From NCBI GenBank assembly GCA_964036275.1, contig OZ038439.1:15918330-15982329 (forward strand): 64,000 bases of DNA. The letters are read 5' to 3'. Of this stretch, positions 11,568 to 22,058 are shown piece after piece; position 1 is the first letter of the stretch, and every line of letters begins with the position of its first letter. Position numbers and translations under genes: made by a program. Origin of the DNA: Litoditis marina. Lineage: Eukaryota; Nematoda; Chromadorea; Rhabditida; Rhabditidae. Below the pieces are notes generated by a model. That model was not told the DNA's origin, searched no databases, and saw nothing but the letters and a program-made list of their open reading frames with translations.

Positions 11568-12663
11568 CTTTTCCCTAGATCCTCTCCCGATTTTAAAACT
11601 GGCCAGTTGCAGAATGTTGGCGCAAACGTACCTGAGTCGTTGATTAATGGCCAACATATATGATTGCGATTGTAGGTCAGAGAGACGCAGACTTTGTCAG
11701 AGTATTTTGCTAATCGCAGAAAATTAGCGCAAAACTTTCTCAGTATATACTCACCTGTTTCTGGCACGTTGACTGACCAACCAGTACCACGAACTGATAC
11801 ACAAGACCAGCAGCCACATGCACTCTGGCCGACGTGACCTGTAAGTTATTCCGGCGGTATTCCTCGAAATGCGTAGTATACCATTAGTAAATTGTATAGT
11901 CACGTGAAACATGTTAAACACAGCAGAACTCCGGAACGTGCAATGACAACGTACAGGATTTCTCATTAGAATGCTAACTTAACGTGACTATTCAATTTAC
12001 TTCTAGTATAGCAAGTGTTTACGGAAAGTGTTTCTTCTTTGATGTCCGAAAAAACTTGTTAAGTTTTCAATCAAATACAACTTGTGTATGGTAACCGGAA
12101 ACTGAATCACCTTGATTGGAACCAAATAAAACGGTCGCGTGCTGGAAGAATCCGCGTTGATGTACTTCACAGATCTCCATGCTCGAGCCTGACATTTTAT
12201 GATGTTTGTAGAAAAAAAATTTCATAGAAAGTTTTTTACATTTTTTGCAGGAAGAGAGTTTTGACGGAAAGTTTCCTACATTCCATTTTCGCACTCGATA
12301 CCTCAGCTCCAGTTTTTCATAGGATCAAAAAGACAAGGAGAGCCTAAACTCTCTGTTTCATCAAAAACACTCGCAACACTTGATTGTACGCTGTCTCTTA
12401 TCTATCTGCAAGCCTTTTTTTGCAGCTACGGGCTACATTTACCTCGTCGAGCTCTTTTATCAAGTGTTTTCAGAACTTTTTCGCGGCAATAACCATGCAT
12501 CGCCTACCAATCCCGCAGCGGGTAAAAGTAAAAGGGGGTGGGCAAAGTACAAAGTTCATCCTACCATATATGCCGGGTCGGAAGGATCTTCAACTTTCCA
12601 ACCACCCGGCAGTTGAGCAGCAACAATCGATGAAAGAAGAATGACGAGGGTGATGCGGATCAT
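9466..12663 (-). CDS. Cystatin family protein, copy 1 (both inhibitory loops diverged)
   Basis: Five exons: 12565-12663, 12111-12188, 11755-11838, 11213-11275 and 9466-9561, all in phase 0, giving 139 aa. The first 17 residues (MIRITLVILLSSIVAAQ) look like a signal peptide, so the product is probably secreted. Type-2 cystatins inhibit papain-like cysteine proteases through an N-terminal Gly, a first loop QxVxG and a second loop PW. Here the Gly pair is kept (LPGGW, residues 18-22). The first loop reads HVAAG (66-70) and the second reads SW (118-119), so strong protease inhibition is doubtful. Only two cysteines remain after the signal peptide (C84, C99), which allows one disulfide. A trans-splice acceptor (GATTTCAG) lies 10 bases before the ATG. 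Intron 4 carries the 1.4-kb foldback element at 9598-11003. The stop comes five codons earlier than in copy 2. Confidence 0.85.
9598..11003. mobile_element. Foldback transposable element, about 1.4 kb, with arms of about 660 bp
   Basis: The left arm (about 9598-10262) and right arm (about 10351-11003) are inverted copies, both ending GGGCCTGGATCTCTAATTG outward. Each end holds an array of CAATTGTCC-like units. Inside each arm are about four degenerate repeats of roughly 115 bp that share AAACTTNCAG, GGGTAGTCGAT, ATATCGACAT and GTTAAAGGTGG. The flanks both read ATAA, which may be a target duplication. No transposase frame is visible, so it would be nonautonomous. It lies wholly within intron 4 of cystatin copy 1. 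Confidence 0.85.
11481..11525 (-). pseudogene. Relic duplicate of cystatin exon 3
   Basis: Fifteen codons match the end of copy 1 exon 3 ([13 protein letters not shown]) and are followed by a GTGAGT donor. The codon matching Gln of YQF is TAG, and the upstream half of the exon is replaced by a (GA)n tract (11534-11565). It lies between exons 3 and 4 of copy 1 and cannot be spliced in frame as it stands. Confidence 0.75.
11873..12006. mobile_element. CACGTGA-type MITE, copy 1
   Basis: The ends are TAGTCACGTGAAACATG and TTAACGTGACTATTC, and the interior includes AACACAGCAGAACTC and CATTAGAATGCTAACTT. Six more copies or parts lie at 13560-13672, 18600-18665, 27930-28055, 41590-41690, 42530-42662 and 43508-43640. 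This copy lies in intron 2 of cystatin copy 1. Confidence 0.75.
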
Positions 12664-12803
12664 ACTTTTTTTTCTGAAATCTAAAAAACCATGAATCAAT
12701 AAAAATTCATGACATAAATTTCTCTGGTAGCGTAATTTTAGGAGCTACACGAAAATTATTCTGTATTTCGACTCACAGCGAGACAAACAAAATAAAGTAC
12801 AGT

Positions 12804-12855
12804 TCAGTCGATACGAGTAACAAATGTTTCAGGTCAGACTGATAAGGAGAACAAC
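12804..12855 (-). promoter_or_regulatory. Shared cystatin upstream block with GATA-type site, copy 1
   Basis: A block CAGTCGATACG...TTTCAGGTCAGACTGATAAG...GAGAACAAC occurs upstream of all three cystatin starts. ACTGATAA is at 12838-12845, about 175 bases before the ATG. TGATAA preceded by AC is the extended site favoured by the C. elegans intestinal GATA factor ELT-2. Intestinal expression is therefore an inference. Confidence 0.6.
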
Positions 12856-13310
12856 AACAATATTATTTTTCAATAGATTTGTTTATTGATTTTTTGAGTA
12901 CGAGAACCGGTAACTGAAGGTGAACGTCTTGGTACATTCTTCTCTTTTTCTTTCACTTTTCTAATCTTTGGATGAACGAGTACAAAAGACGTGTAATGGA
13001 AACAATAGAAACATATTTAGTACGAAAACCGAATACAAGCCCAGACAGAACTCGTAAACTGTCCAGGAAGCCCCAAAGATGTTTTTATAGAGAACGCTAG
13101 GTGATCGAACCCCGTCCTATTGCCCGACAACAAGATAAACTTCTGATATATGCCAAACACAAGGAAATGGTCAACATGTTACAGAATAACTGTACGGCAA
13201 AGTTATGCGAAGTCGCGTATACACTATTTACATATTTTCCGTGTCGGTACGGCACTCGTACTTACGACGCGAGGAACAAACTGGCCTAAATTATGAACGA
13301 CAAGCAATAT

Positions 13311-13433
13311 TTGTATAAAAAAACGATGTAAAGTGAGAGACGATTAGCTTTTGAGATTGAACTGCATGGAATATAGAAAAGGAGGACAATAACTCAAGAG
13401 GGAAATAAAAAATCTAATCTCGCAATTTTCATG
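13311..13433. repeat. Left arm of a 123-bp inverted repeat
   Basis: The arm runs from TTGTATAAAAAAACGATG to GCAATTTTCATG. It pairs with 13768-13890 with almost no mismatch across a 334-bp spacer that contains a CACGTGA-type MITE. Confidence 0.85.
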
Positions 13434-13559
13434 GGTCAAAAACATTTTGTTTTTCAGTGAAAAAAAACCTTGCAGCAAACAATTAGATGGAACGTCCTAA
13501 TATGATTATCACCATTGATTCAAAAATGATAACAGAACAGAGTACACTATAAGTTTCCT

Positions 13560-13672
13560 GAATATTCATGTAAAGTTAGCATTCTAATAGCCTAAGTGTG
13601 CACTTTGTCGTTTCACGTTTCCGAGTTCTGCTGTGTTTAACATGTTTCACGTGACTGTGCGATAGACTGACA
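13560..13672. mobile_element. CACGTGA-type MITE, copy 2
   Basis: It contains TAAAGTTAGCATTCTAATAG, TTCTGCTGTGTTTAACATG and TTTCACGTGACTGTGCG. It lies between the arms of the 123-bp inverted repeat. Confidence 0.7.
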
Positions 13673-13767
13673 GTATAGCTGATTTTTGTTTCAGATACGT
13701 TTTTAGTGTAAGCGGACTGTTCTAAAAGATTTAGCATATATTTTTTGAATCAGTCTGTCAGGATGAT

Positions 13768-13890
13768 CATGAAAATTGCGAGATTAGATTTTTTATTTCC
13801 CTCTTGAGTTATTGTCCTCCTTTTCTATATTCCATGCAGTTCAATCTCAAAAGCTAATCGTCTCTCACTTTACATCGTTTTTTTATACAA
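13768..13890. repeat. Right arm of a 123-bp inverted repeat
   Basis: Reverse complement of 13311-13433, running from CATGAAAATTGCGAG to TTTTTTTATACAA. Confidence 0.85.
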
Positions 13891-14181
13891 ATTGTCCTCA
13901 TTTTCTATATTTCCGAAGGAAATAATGAATCATAGATAATAGTAATAATAATAATAATAATAATAGATAATAATAGATAGTAGATGAAATAATAGATAGG
14001 AAATAATGAGCATCTAATCAATTATTATTAAACTTTTTTGAACGTAACAATGAATACTAAGTTGATTTGCAGAACATAAACTGCGTTAGAACTCTGGTTA
14101 GTAAGCATTCTCTCAGAAACCGTGATCAATCCTTGATTTCGGGCAGCGCACGTGTGGCGCCGTCCATTTTTTCTTCCTTCG

Positions 14182-14262
14182 TGACGATTTGGCTCAGTCG
14201 GCAGAGCAGCGCACTACAGTTCAGTAGGCCGGGGGTTCGAATCCTTTCACGGACAGCATTTT
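14182..14262 (+). other. Degenerate tRNA-like sequence
   Basis: TTTGGCTCAGTCGGCAGAGC resembles a D arm and A box, and GGTTCGAATCC is a perfect B box 28 bases further on. TTCGTGA and TCACGGA could pair as an acceptor stem. However, seven bases separate that stem from the D stem, and the anticodon arm does not close on a seven-base loop. I read this as a tRNA-derived repeat or pseudogene rather than a working tRNA. Confidence 0.45.
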
Positions 14263-14554
14263 TGTTTTTGTTCGATTAACCTTTTTATGTAGTCAGGATC
14301 TCTACGGATTAACACAATTGTTTTTCCAATATATTTTGATCTATTCAAACCACCAAAAGGCGGAACAACAGCTCACTGCGCACACTCCGCACATCTAGAA
14401 GTGATTGTCAAAGCAGCTAAATGCAATGTTTCCAAGGCGATAAAATGACTCATTTTCAACCGATTGGTCCAAGATTTCAGATTTACACATAACTCTGCTG
14501 TTTCTAACTATATTCCGAATTTCAGACAAATCGGTTAAATTCGTCGGTTTTGCG

Positions 14555-14602
14555 GCCGCCACGCCGCGCCACGCCGCGCCACGCCGCGCCACGCGGCCGC
14601 CG
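14555..14602. repeat. GC-rich direct repeat
   Basis: Four tandem units of GCCACGCCGCG are flanked by inverted GCGGCCGCC and GCGGCCGCC-like ends. It contrasts sharply with the AT-rich surroundings. Confidence 0.75.
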
Positions 14603-15246
14603 TCGGAAGACATTTTTGCGAGACGATATTCAGCATAACTGTAGATCACTGGTCGCACATTAAATATCGAATAGCTCAATGATAAAGCCTTTCCTCCTCT
14701 ATCTCTTTCCATCAAAATCTCAAAAATCCGTTCAGGAGTTTTTGAGAAAATGGCATAAAACCACTTTTGAAAGTCCGCAATGTTGTGATCAAAAACTAAT
14801 CTGCGCAGCGCTTCGCGCTGCGCGCGATATTGCTTCACTGGTTTATTGGAACCTTGAAAAGCAAATCGCACCGTTCCATAAACTCGTCTCGTCTATCATT
14901 TTTTGTCTACCGCTACTAACATTTTTCACGTTTTCAAGTTAATCTGTTAATCTCAAACCAATCGCTCTTGTGAGTGGTGTAACGTCCGGAAAATAATTTT
15001 GATTTGAGATACTTTCACGTTTATATTCAAGAACCTCAGCTTATCTCCTGTTCTGTTCTGAAATCTTTTGTTCTCAAATCTCGAAATATTCACTTTCCAA
15101 ACAGTGTTCTAATTTTTATTCGGAATCAAATCATCAAAAAAAACATACGCAAACAAAACCATGAGCCCTTTTCAAATAGGGTATTTTGTACATGGTTATA
15201 TACACAACATCATGACGCCATCACAGTATACACCATTTTTAATCAC

Positions 15247-15534
15247 ATCATCGCTAAGCAGAAAAATTGCTGAGATAGAGAAAGTTGAGTGAAAAAGAGA
15301 AAGAGAAAGAGATAGAGACAAAGAACATCAAAAAATATCACACCGCAGAAAATTTTCTACACAGCAGAAAATCTATTACACAGTAGTACTATCATCGCTA
15401 AGCAGAAAAATTGCTGAGATAGAGAAAGTTGAGTGAAAAAGAGAAAGAGAAAGAGATAGAGACAGAGAACATCAAAAAATATCACACCGCAGAAAATTTT
15501 CTACACAGCAGAAAATCTATTACACAGTAGTATT
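15247..15534. repeat. Tandem duplication, period 144 bp
   Basis: ATCATCGCTAAGCAGAAAAA occurs at 15247 and again at 15391, and the following 140 bases agree almost completely. The unit includes the end of the cystatin copy 2 coding region (ATTACACAGTAGTA) and its 3' flank, so the gene end has been copied downstream. Confidence 0.85.
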
Positions 15535-15831
15535 ATTAAAGTTTTCATTGCGGCCAAAGTCGCGAATTTTGGTCACGTTGAACTGCTCGAAGTTCATCCA
15601 CGGCTGTTCCCAGAGGTTGACGGTGTACAGCTGGAAATAAATTGACTTTTGATTTTCAACAATTTGATTATGGTTTTTGTTGTTTGGTTACAAAACATAA
15701 GGTCAGCATTTTTAGAATAAATAGTTAATAGGATAATTTTGACTCTAGAAACCGAAAATTGAAAACTGAGCGAGCGGACATATGAGATGAGGAACAAAAC
15801 AAAATTTGGTCGCAGGGCGCTCCGAAGATAA

Positions 15832-15863
<32 letters not shown>

Positions 15864-17687
15864 TGAGAAGAAGATGGAGAAAAAGGAGAGAAAAAGACTA
15901 AAGAAAAGACGGAGACAGGAAATAAAAAGGAAGGCAAATAAATAATAAGTGTGAAACATACAAAACTTTGACAAGCGACTTACCGCTCGTTTTGAATTTT
16001 TCTTCAGCGGGCAGTTAGAATCATACACTTGAGAAACGGCAACTTTCTGCAAACATTCAGAAGTTAAGGGGGGGGGGGGGGGGGGGTGGAGAGAACATGT
16101 AATCTCAGTTTGTTGAGTTCCGTGAACATTGAAAGTTGGACGATTATGTGGACCAATCCCGGCGCATCGGTCCTTTAACTGCAATTGAAAAATGTATTGC
16201 AGTTAAAAGGACTTCAACTGTTGGGATTGGACCACATAATCGTCCTTCTTTAAGCATGGATAATTATCAAAGCCGGCCATATTTGGAATCGAAAGCGGGC
16301 AGTGGGGGCGATACTTCAATTTTCACCCGGAAGCGGCTTCCATTCCTGTAATTCTCAAGGTGTTCTATTTTAGATGTGCAAGTTGGCGGATTTACAGAGA
16401 AACTACTTATTTGTTTTCGAATTTCGAGAATTTGGGTTCTGAAGTTAGTAACGATCTGAAAAGCAACAAAAATGTGTATTACCGTGATGTATACTGAACC
16501 TAACTCAACGGCTCATTTTGGAAAAAACAATGAACATTTTTTCTCGCATTACAGCCTGTGTTACTGGCTGGAATGGATTGTAAATATTTGCTAGCAGATT
16601 TTTTATGACACATTATACGAAAAATAAACAAAGGAAGTTCTGTATGAAACATTCAGAGATACTGAATACTCTGTTAATAATATTGTTGTCACCGGAAGGT
16701 ATTGTATGTTTACACCAACAAACATATTAGATGATAATAATTCGCCAAATATTGAGAATGATGGGTTTGTGGCGGCCTGGGCGAGAGTGTGCAGGTCAGA
16801 GAGACGCAGACTGTGTCAGATTTCGTAGTTTGTCACAAAAATGGCGCGAATGTTTCTGATCACCTGTTTTAGACACGTCGATTGTCCGACAAGAACCACA
16901 AACTCATACACAGGGCCAGCCGCGATTCGCACTCTGGCTGAGAGAACCTGTAAAAATGAATAATAAACTACAAATTGATGAAACTACACGAATAAGTCAC
17001 GTAAAACGACGATTACTTTATTGATTTTTGATGCGAAACAGCGAGGACTACTTCAATGTCATTTGAACTGACAAAGCTTTGAACTGACTGACCGCCAACA
17101 CGTGCACAGATTCGGTATCCAAAACCGACCACCCAACATGTGTAGGTAAAGATTTTCACGTGTTTTCATCGCTGTATCCGCATTTATCAGAATTTATATT
17201 ACGGTCTAAAAAGGAAATCACCTCAATTGGAACCAAATAGAACGGTCCAGTGTTTGAAGAACCGTCATTTATGTACCTCACGGACCTCCAGGCGCGGTCC
17301 TAAACTACTAAAACATGAGAAATGACCCGGGATCAGACTACGAAATTAGATTTATCGTTGATATTCTCTGTCTAACGTCCGTGAATCTTCATTTTTCATC
17401 CAATATCAAAGTTTTCATAGCTCTCAGTTTTCTAATCAAGTGAAGCCACACAAACCCCGTAGAAACAATGATCACGTGAATGGTCACGTAAATGATCACT
17501 TGTAATCTAAATGAGTATGACCAATCATTTACAGCAGTCTTGATCTACTTTCTAGGTTTTCACACTTTTTAAGCATTTTTCTAACCATGTAGGCTGGATC
17601 CGAAGGATCCTCCACCGTCCAACCACCGGGTATTTGAGCAGTAACTATCGATAAAAGAAGAATGACGAGGGTGATGATACGAATCAT
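15520..17687 (-). CDS. Cystatin family protein, copy 2 (PW kept, QxVxG lost)
   Basis: Five exons: 17586-17687, 17222-17299, 16864-16947, 15984-16046 and 15520-15630, all phase 0, giving 145 aa. Residues 1-18 ([18 protein letters not shown]) form a likely signal peptide. The N-terminal Gly pair (IPGGW) and the second loop (EQPWM, P119-W120) are intact. The first loop reads RIAAG (67-71) instead of QxVxG. The stretch NDGSSNTG lies where nematode cystatins that inhibit legumain carry SND; here it is SNT. Two N-glycosylation motifs are visible in the last exon (NVT and NTT). The acceptor TTTCCAG lies five bases before the ATG, which suits spliced-leader addition. A palindromic MITE (16133-16253) and a 19-G run (16068-16086) lie in intron 3. 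Confidence 0.88.
16068..16086 (+). repeat. Poly-G tract, 19 G
   Basis: An uninterrupted run of 19 G starts 21 bases upstream (in gene orientation) of the acceptor of cystatin copy 2 exon 4. Runs of this length can form G-quadruplexes. Other long G or C runs are at 10440-10451, 30864-30873, 31249-31266, 45164-45179 and 56148-56161. Confidence 0.95.
16133..16253. mobile_element. Palindromic MITE (GTAGGACGATTATGTGG ends), copy 2
   Basis: The ends are TTGGACGATTATGTGGACCA and CCACATAATCGTCCTTCTT; the core has inverted copies of CTTTAACTGCAATT. It lies in intron 3 of cystatin copy 2. Confidence 0.8.
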
Positions 17688-17899
17688 ATTTTTCTGGAAA
17701 TCTTTAAAAGTTTATGAAAGTTTATATAATATGTAAATTTCTATGAGATTAATCACGTTTTTTGTTTATAAATCAGTATAAATGTTTCTGTATCGCTTCT
17801 TAGTAGTTTTTCTGTGAATCATTCTGAAAATAACTATACAAAACATATTTTATGTTCAAAATCAAAACAAACGGAATAATGTAAAACAGACTATAGTTT

Positions 17900-17953
17900 C
17901 AGTCGATACGGATTGAAAATGTTTCAGGTCAGACTGATAAGGAGAACAACAAA
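17900..17953 (-). promoter_or_regulatory. Shared cystatin upstream block with GATA-type site, copy 2
   Basis: The same block as at 12804-12855, with ACTGATAA at 17933-17940, about 250 bases before the ATG of cystatin copy 2. Confidence 0.6.
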
Positions 17954-18193
17954 AACACCCCTTTTCCGTAGCTTTGTTCATTGATTTTCGAATGGATGTT
18001 GTACTTTGAAACTCAGCACCGATAAACAACAAAACACATTCAGAACTTAAAGTGGAGAACTGTTCGATTGTTTGAAAAATCCAAAGTTTTCGTATCCCTT
18101 TGTACAAAGAAAACGTTTTATTTTAGAGTTTGTGATGATCGTATCAAATCCGTGTGAGAAAGAGACAAAAACAAATTTTTCCAAGAAAAACCA

Positions 18194-18313
18194 GAGGCCG
18201 TATGCATGAAACATCTCGGGCCGGGTTGGGATGCTATCCCGAGCTGAATTGGCCGGGAAATAGCTCGGGATGGCATCCCAACCCGGCCCGGTATGTTTCA
18301 TGCATACGGCCTC
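18194..18313. repeat. Long near-perfect hairpin, 52-bp arms, 16-base loop
   Basis: The arms 18194-18245 and 18262-18313 match at 49 of 52 positions. Both outer ends read GAGGCCGTATGCATGAAACAT; the inner part is GC rich (GGGCCGGGTTGGGATGC). The loop is GAATTGGCCGGGAAAT. It may be a short foldback element or a source of double-stranded RNA. Confidence 0.9.
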
Positions 18314-18599
18314 AGGAAACGCAAATGAACTGTCCAGCGAACCTCCACTCTCTTTTTATACCAAACTTCAACTGATCGGAACCCCGCCCCATTGCCAAAC
18401 AACAGGATAACATTCAAATATATGCCAAACACAGGGAAGTGGAAACATCGGTCAACAAGTTACAAAATAACATTACAGTCAATGTCTGTAAAGTCACGTA
18501 TATTATTTGTATTACCAATTTTCAATTAATTTTCATTCACCATTTCATATTTTCTTATCACACTCATATATTTTCGTGCATTCATTTATATATAATCGT

Positions 18600-18665
18600 T
18601 CATGCACTTTTCTGAGCTCTGCAGTGTTTACATGTCTCACATGATTGTGCAATTAACTAACAGTA
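18600..18665. mobile_element. CACGTGA-type MITE, copy 3 (partial)
   Basis: GAGCTCTGCAGTGTTTACATG and TCACATGATTGTGCAATT match one half of the family. Confidence 0.55.
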
Positions 18666-18837
18666 TAGCATACGTATTCATGAAGTTAGATCGAAAGTCC
18701 AGCCAATAACACATGGATTGCCGGAAAGGTTTCAACGCTCCTTGTAAACGGTATTCTAAAACTCGCGCTTTTGCCGAACAACGTGAAAAACTCAAATTTA
18801 TGCGCAATACAGGAAGTTTATGAAGGTAAACAAGTTG

Positions 18838-19073
18838 TATAGTCTTTTCCATTCCTACTGAGACTCCTACAGTAGGATTTCAAAACTTCCAAGCCGTTTT
18901 GCTCACTTACTTTTGATCGGAGAAGTTGACGATTTTCTTACCGCATTCTCCTTCTCAGGTAGAATAAATATACGAGAGTATTTTTCATGAACTCCAGTTT
19001 CAGATTCACAACAGCCTTCGGAAAGATTGTAAGCTTACTGTAGGAGTCTCAGTAGGAATGGTGTAAACTATAT
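18838..19073. mobile_element. TIR element with CTACTGAGACTCCTACAG ends
   Basis: The ends 18838-18874 and 19035-19073 are inverted copies (CCATTCCTACTGAGACTCC and GGAGTCTCAGTAGGAATGG). The ends resemble, but do not match, the GAGACTTGGCAG elements. Confidence 0.7.
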
Positions 19074-19495
19074 CAGAGTACCTCTCTGCGAAGCTACGTT
19101 GATACCAAACCCAATAAATGAAAATCTGAGTGACAGTGAAAGATTTCAATTCAAAACAGTACAGTGTGCACTTTACTCTTACAGGTCCCGAGAACTGTTC
19201 TCCACCTTTCGCTTGTTTGTTAATACTGCCACGCTTCTAGCTAGAGGCGTTATACATCCACTTTCCCATATTCCAGGTTGGTTCTATCGTGAATTCTCCG
19301 ATATTGCACAATTTTTTTTGCCCAACGTTCGCTCATTTATTCTGTGATGAGAGGAAATAACGGGCAAAAGTTCGATAAACCCAAGTACCCACAGTTTTCT
19401 GCAAGATTGTCGCAGTAAGAAATACATCTTGGCTCTTGCTTAACACTGAAGGAAACTTTATCACAGCATAATAATGTTACACATCAGAACAAATA

Positions 19496-19783
19496 TCACA
19501 CAGACGTACTATTGAGATTTTCATTGCGGCCAACGTCGCGAATTTTAGTGACTGAGTACTGCTCGTAGTTCTTCCAGCGCTGTTCAAAGATGTCGACGGT
19601 ATAGAGCTGGAAATAAACTGACTTTTGATTTTACACTATTATTGTGTTGATTATAGTGTTCCAAAACTGGTGAGGTCCTCATTTTTGGAACTGATTGTTT
19701 CGCTATTATTTAGAACGTAGGAAAGTGCAAACACAGAGGAAAGAAAGCAAAATATGATCGGAGGAAGATTCGAAGAGTAAGAG

Positions 19784-19866
<83 letters not shown>

Positions 19867-22058
19867 GATATGACATGATATGATGATAGACAAGAAAGAT
19901 ATGAGCGTACGAAGAATTGTGAAACATGGAAAACATTTACAAGTGACTTACCGCGCGTTTAGGATTTTTCTTCAGCGGGCAGTGTGAATCACGCACTTGA
20001 GAAACGGCCACTTTCTGCAAACATTCAGAGGTTGAGCAGGGTTATTCATGTATTTTACATATTCATAAACTCTTATAATTCAGAGGTAAATGGATTCAAA
20101 ATATAATCTCTGATATTCGGTGATTACCTCCAAGTGAGTGGGAAAACTTCGTCATGAATGATTTGGTTATTTTGCCCTCATTCATGTTATGATACACTAG
20201 AGGTGCGGTAGTTATAGTGGGTGCCAAATTTATAAATTTCTGTCGCTCGCCGGAACCAAACCTGCGAGCAAAAGATTCGTAGCAGGGCGCTAACCACTGC
20301 GCTTTTAGGACACATGGCCTGCAGGCTTTGAAATCGAAGACCTGTGTGCGTACAGAGCGAAAAGTGAGATATACAGTACACTTCCGCCTTTCGTTGGCGA
20401 CGACTACACTTTGTTGCGGATGTTCAGAAAACACTTCATTCTATCCTGAACATTGAAGGTTTGCGTTTCGAACTTGTGACAAAGCAACAAAGGTGTACAT
20501 TGACTATTATTAACGTTGTTCTCAATAACTCTAGAACAAGAGTCAGTGTGGAAAAAATTATGTAGAAAAAACAATGAAACAATTTTGTCTGGTCAACAAA
20601 CATGTATTGAAGGGGATTGTGAACATTTCGCTAGAACATAATTACTGACACATTGTCCGAAAACAAGAGAACAGACTCAATTCTGTATGAAACATTGTGG
20701 ATACATTATTGTCTCCAAAAGGTACTGTATGTTCACAACATCACATGAGATACTAATCGCAACTGACTGACTGCGTTTAGTTTCCGCTGCATCGCGAGAG
20801 ACTTCAATTTCAGCCAATTGGCCAGCCACTCTTGTTCCCACCCCGACGAGAGAGTGTGCAGGTCAAAGAGGCGCAGACTGTCTCAGAGTAATTTTCTAGT
20901 GGCAGACAATTGGCGCAGCCGTTTCTGAGTCTCACCTGTTTTTTACACGTCGACTGTTCGACTAGAACCACCAACTCGGTCTCGAGGCCAGACACAACCT
21001 GTGTTGTTGCCGATAGAACCTGTATAGTGAATAATATATTGTTTTAAGGGGGGCAGAAAGGTAAGCTAGTTTAGGTACCCCGGGGTACCTGAATATAACG
21101 TGGCGCGCGCCAAAACAGGCAAACACGTGTCAATCGTATGCAAATTAGGTTCGTTAGTTTGAAGTTTGAGAGTTATCCTAATCGGTTTCTCTTGATAAGA
21201 TCTTTCATATTAACTTTCCTCTCTGTCCCCCTTTTAACTGACGAAACTAGTAACGACATGAAACGTCATGTTCGTTGGTTCGTGTTTTTTCGTTTCTAGT
21301 CCGAAACGTGATGTTCAACAGAGAAGCGAATTATGTTATTAATTTAAAAAGTATACAAATGAATGTAATAGTCACGTGAAACTCAGAGAACAAATAGTAA
21401 TCTAATTTCTATTGGAATAGAACCTGGGGCAGAATCGTTACTATTCAGTTGTCCACGCAATACACCTACCTCCTACTCGTGGCGCTTCAGTGCGAAAAAA
21501 CGTCATAACGTATTTTGACCAGTTCCTTCGGTTTTATCAAAGTTTACCTAAGAATTTGGTAAGTGGAAAATAACCTCAATGGGAACCAAGTAGAACGGTC
21601 CGGTGTTCGATGAATCCTCGTTTATGTACTTCACGGATCTCCAAGCTAGATCCTGAAATATAACTACATGAAACAGAGAATAGATCAGACTACAACATTG
21701 GGTTGACTGAAAAACGAATTTGTTTTACGTCTGTACATTCTGAACTCATAGATTCACTATCGAAGTTTTCATGTGAAAAGTAAATGTTTCTGTAAAGGTT
21801 TTGATCGAGTGGAGCCTCATAAAGCACTAAAACCAGTGATCAGTTGAATGGTCACGTAAACTGTAATGTGAAAGATTATTTGATAATAAAAAACATTTAA
21901 AGCACTTTTGATCTACTTTCTAGGTTTTTTCCCTTTTTAAGCGTTTTTCTGACCATAAATTCCGGATCGGAAGGATCCTGTACCGTCTTCCCTCCACCGA
22001 CTAACATCGCAGTAACAGTCGACAGAAGAAGAATGACGAGGGTCATTATACGAATCAT
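19496..22058 (-). CDS. Cystatin family protein, copy 3 (QVVSG kept, PW lost)
   Basis: Five exons: 21954-22058, 21575-21652, 20936-21019, 19952-20014 and 19496-19606, all phase 0, giving 146 aa. Residues 1-18 ([18 protein letters not shown]) look like a signal peptide. The N-terminal Gly run is LVGGGK. The first inhibitory loop is a textbook QVVSG (68-72). The second loop has RW (R120-W121) in place of PW. Two cysteines, one in STCKK and one in HCPLK, would give one disulfide. An acceptor (TTTACAG) lies six bases before the ATG. Of the three copies this one best keeps the family's main contact loop, so it is the likeliest active inhibitor. Confidence 0.9.
19786..19862. repeat. (GA)n microsatellite in cystatin copy 3 intron 4
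   Basis: About 75 bases of AG repeats with few interruptions. Related GA tracts stand in intron 4 of copy 2 (15842-15863) and beside the exon relic in copy 1 (11534-11565). Confidence 0.95.
20211..20407 (-). mobile_element. TIR element carrying tRNA-like A and B boxes, copy 4
   Basis: It begins TATAGTGGGTGCCAAATTT and ends GGCGACGACTACAC. On the minus strand it reads AAAAGCGCAGTGGTTAGCGCC and CAGGTTTGGTTCC (B box with two changes). It lies in intron 3 of cystatin copy 3. Confidence 0.8.

Larger units (their letters stand above)
12664..15519. other. Intergenic DNA between cystatin copies 1 and 2
   Basis: The stretch holds the shared upstream block (12804-12855), a 123-bp inverted repeat (13311-13433 and 13768-13890) enclosing a MITE, an (AAT)n-like tract near 13940-13990, a tRNA-like sequence (about 14182-14262), a GC-rich repeat (14555-14602) and a 144-bp tandem duplication (15247-15534). 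A 158-codon minus-strand frame at 14395-14871 runs through the GC-rich repeat and has no gene-like features. Confidence 0.6.
17688..19495. other. Intergenic DNA between cystatin copies 2 and 3
   Basis: It holds the shared upstream block (17900-17953), the long hairpin (18194-18313), part of a CACGTGA-type MITE (18600-18665) and a TIR element (18838-19073). No gene can be supported. Confidence 0.6.

Noticed and set aside
14182..14262. Functional tRNA gene
   Set aside because: The B box is perfect, but the spacing between acceptor and D stems and the anticodon arm do not fit a cloverleaf.
14395..14871. 158-codon minus-strand open frame
   Set aside because: It runs through the GCCACGCCGCG tandem repeat and a hairpin shared with 60753-60775, and it has no domain, signal or splice support.
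15594..16184. 196-codon minus-strand open frame
   Set aside because: It reads through cystatin copy 2 exons 4 and 5, intron 4, a GA tract and a MITE. The spliced cystatin model explains the coding parts.
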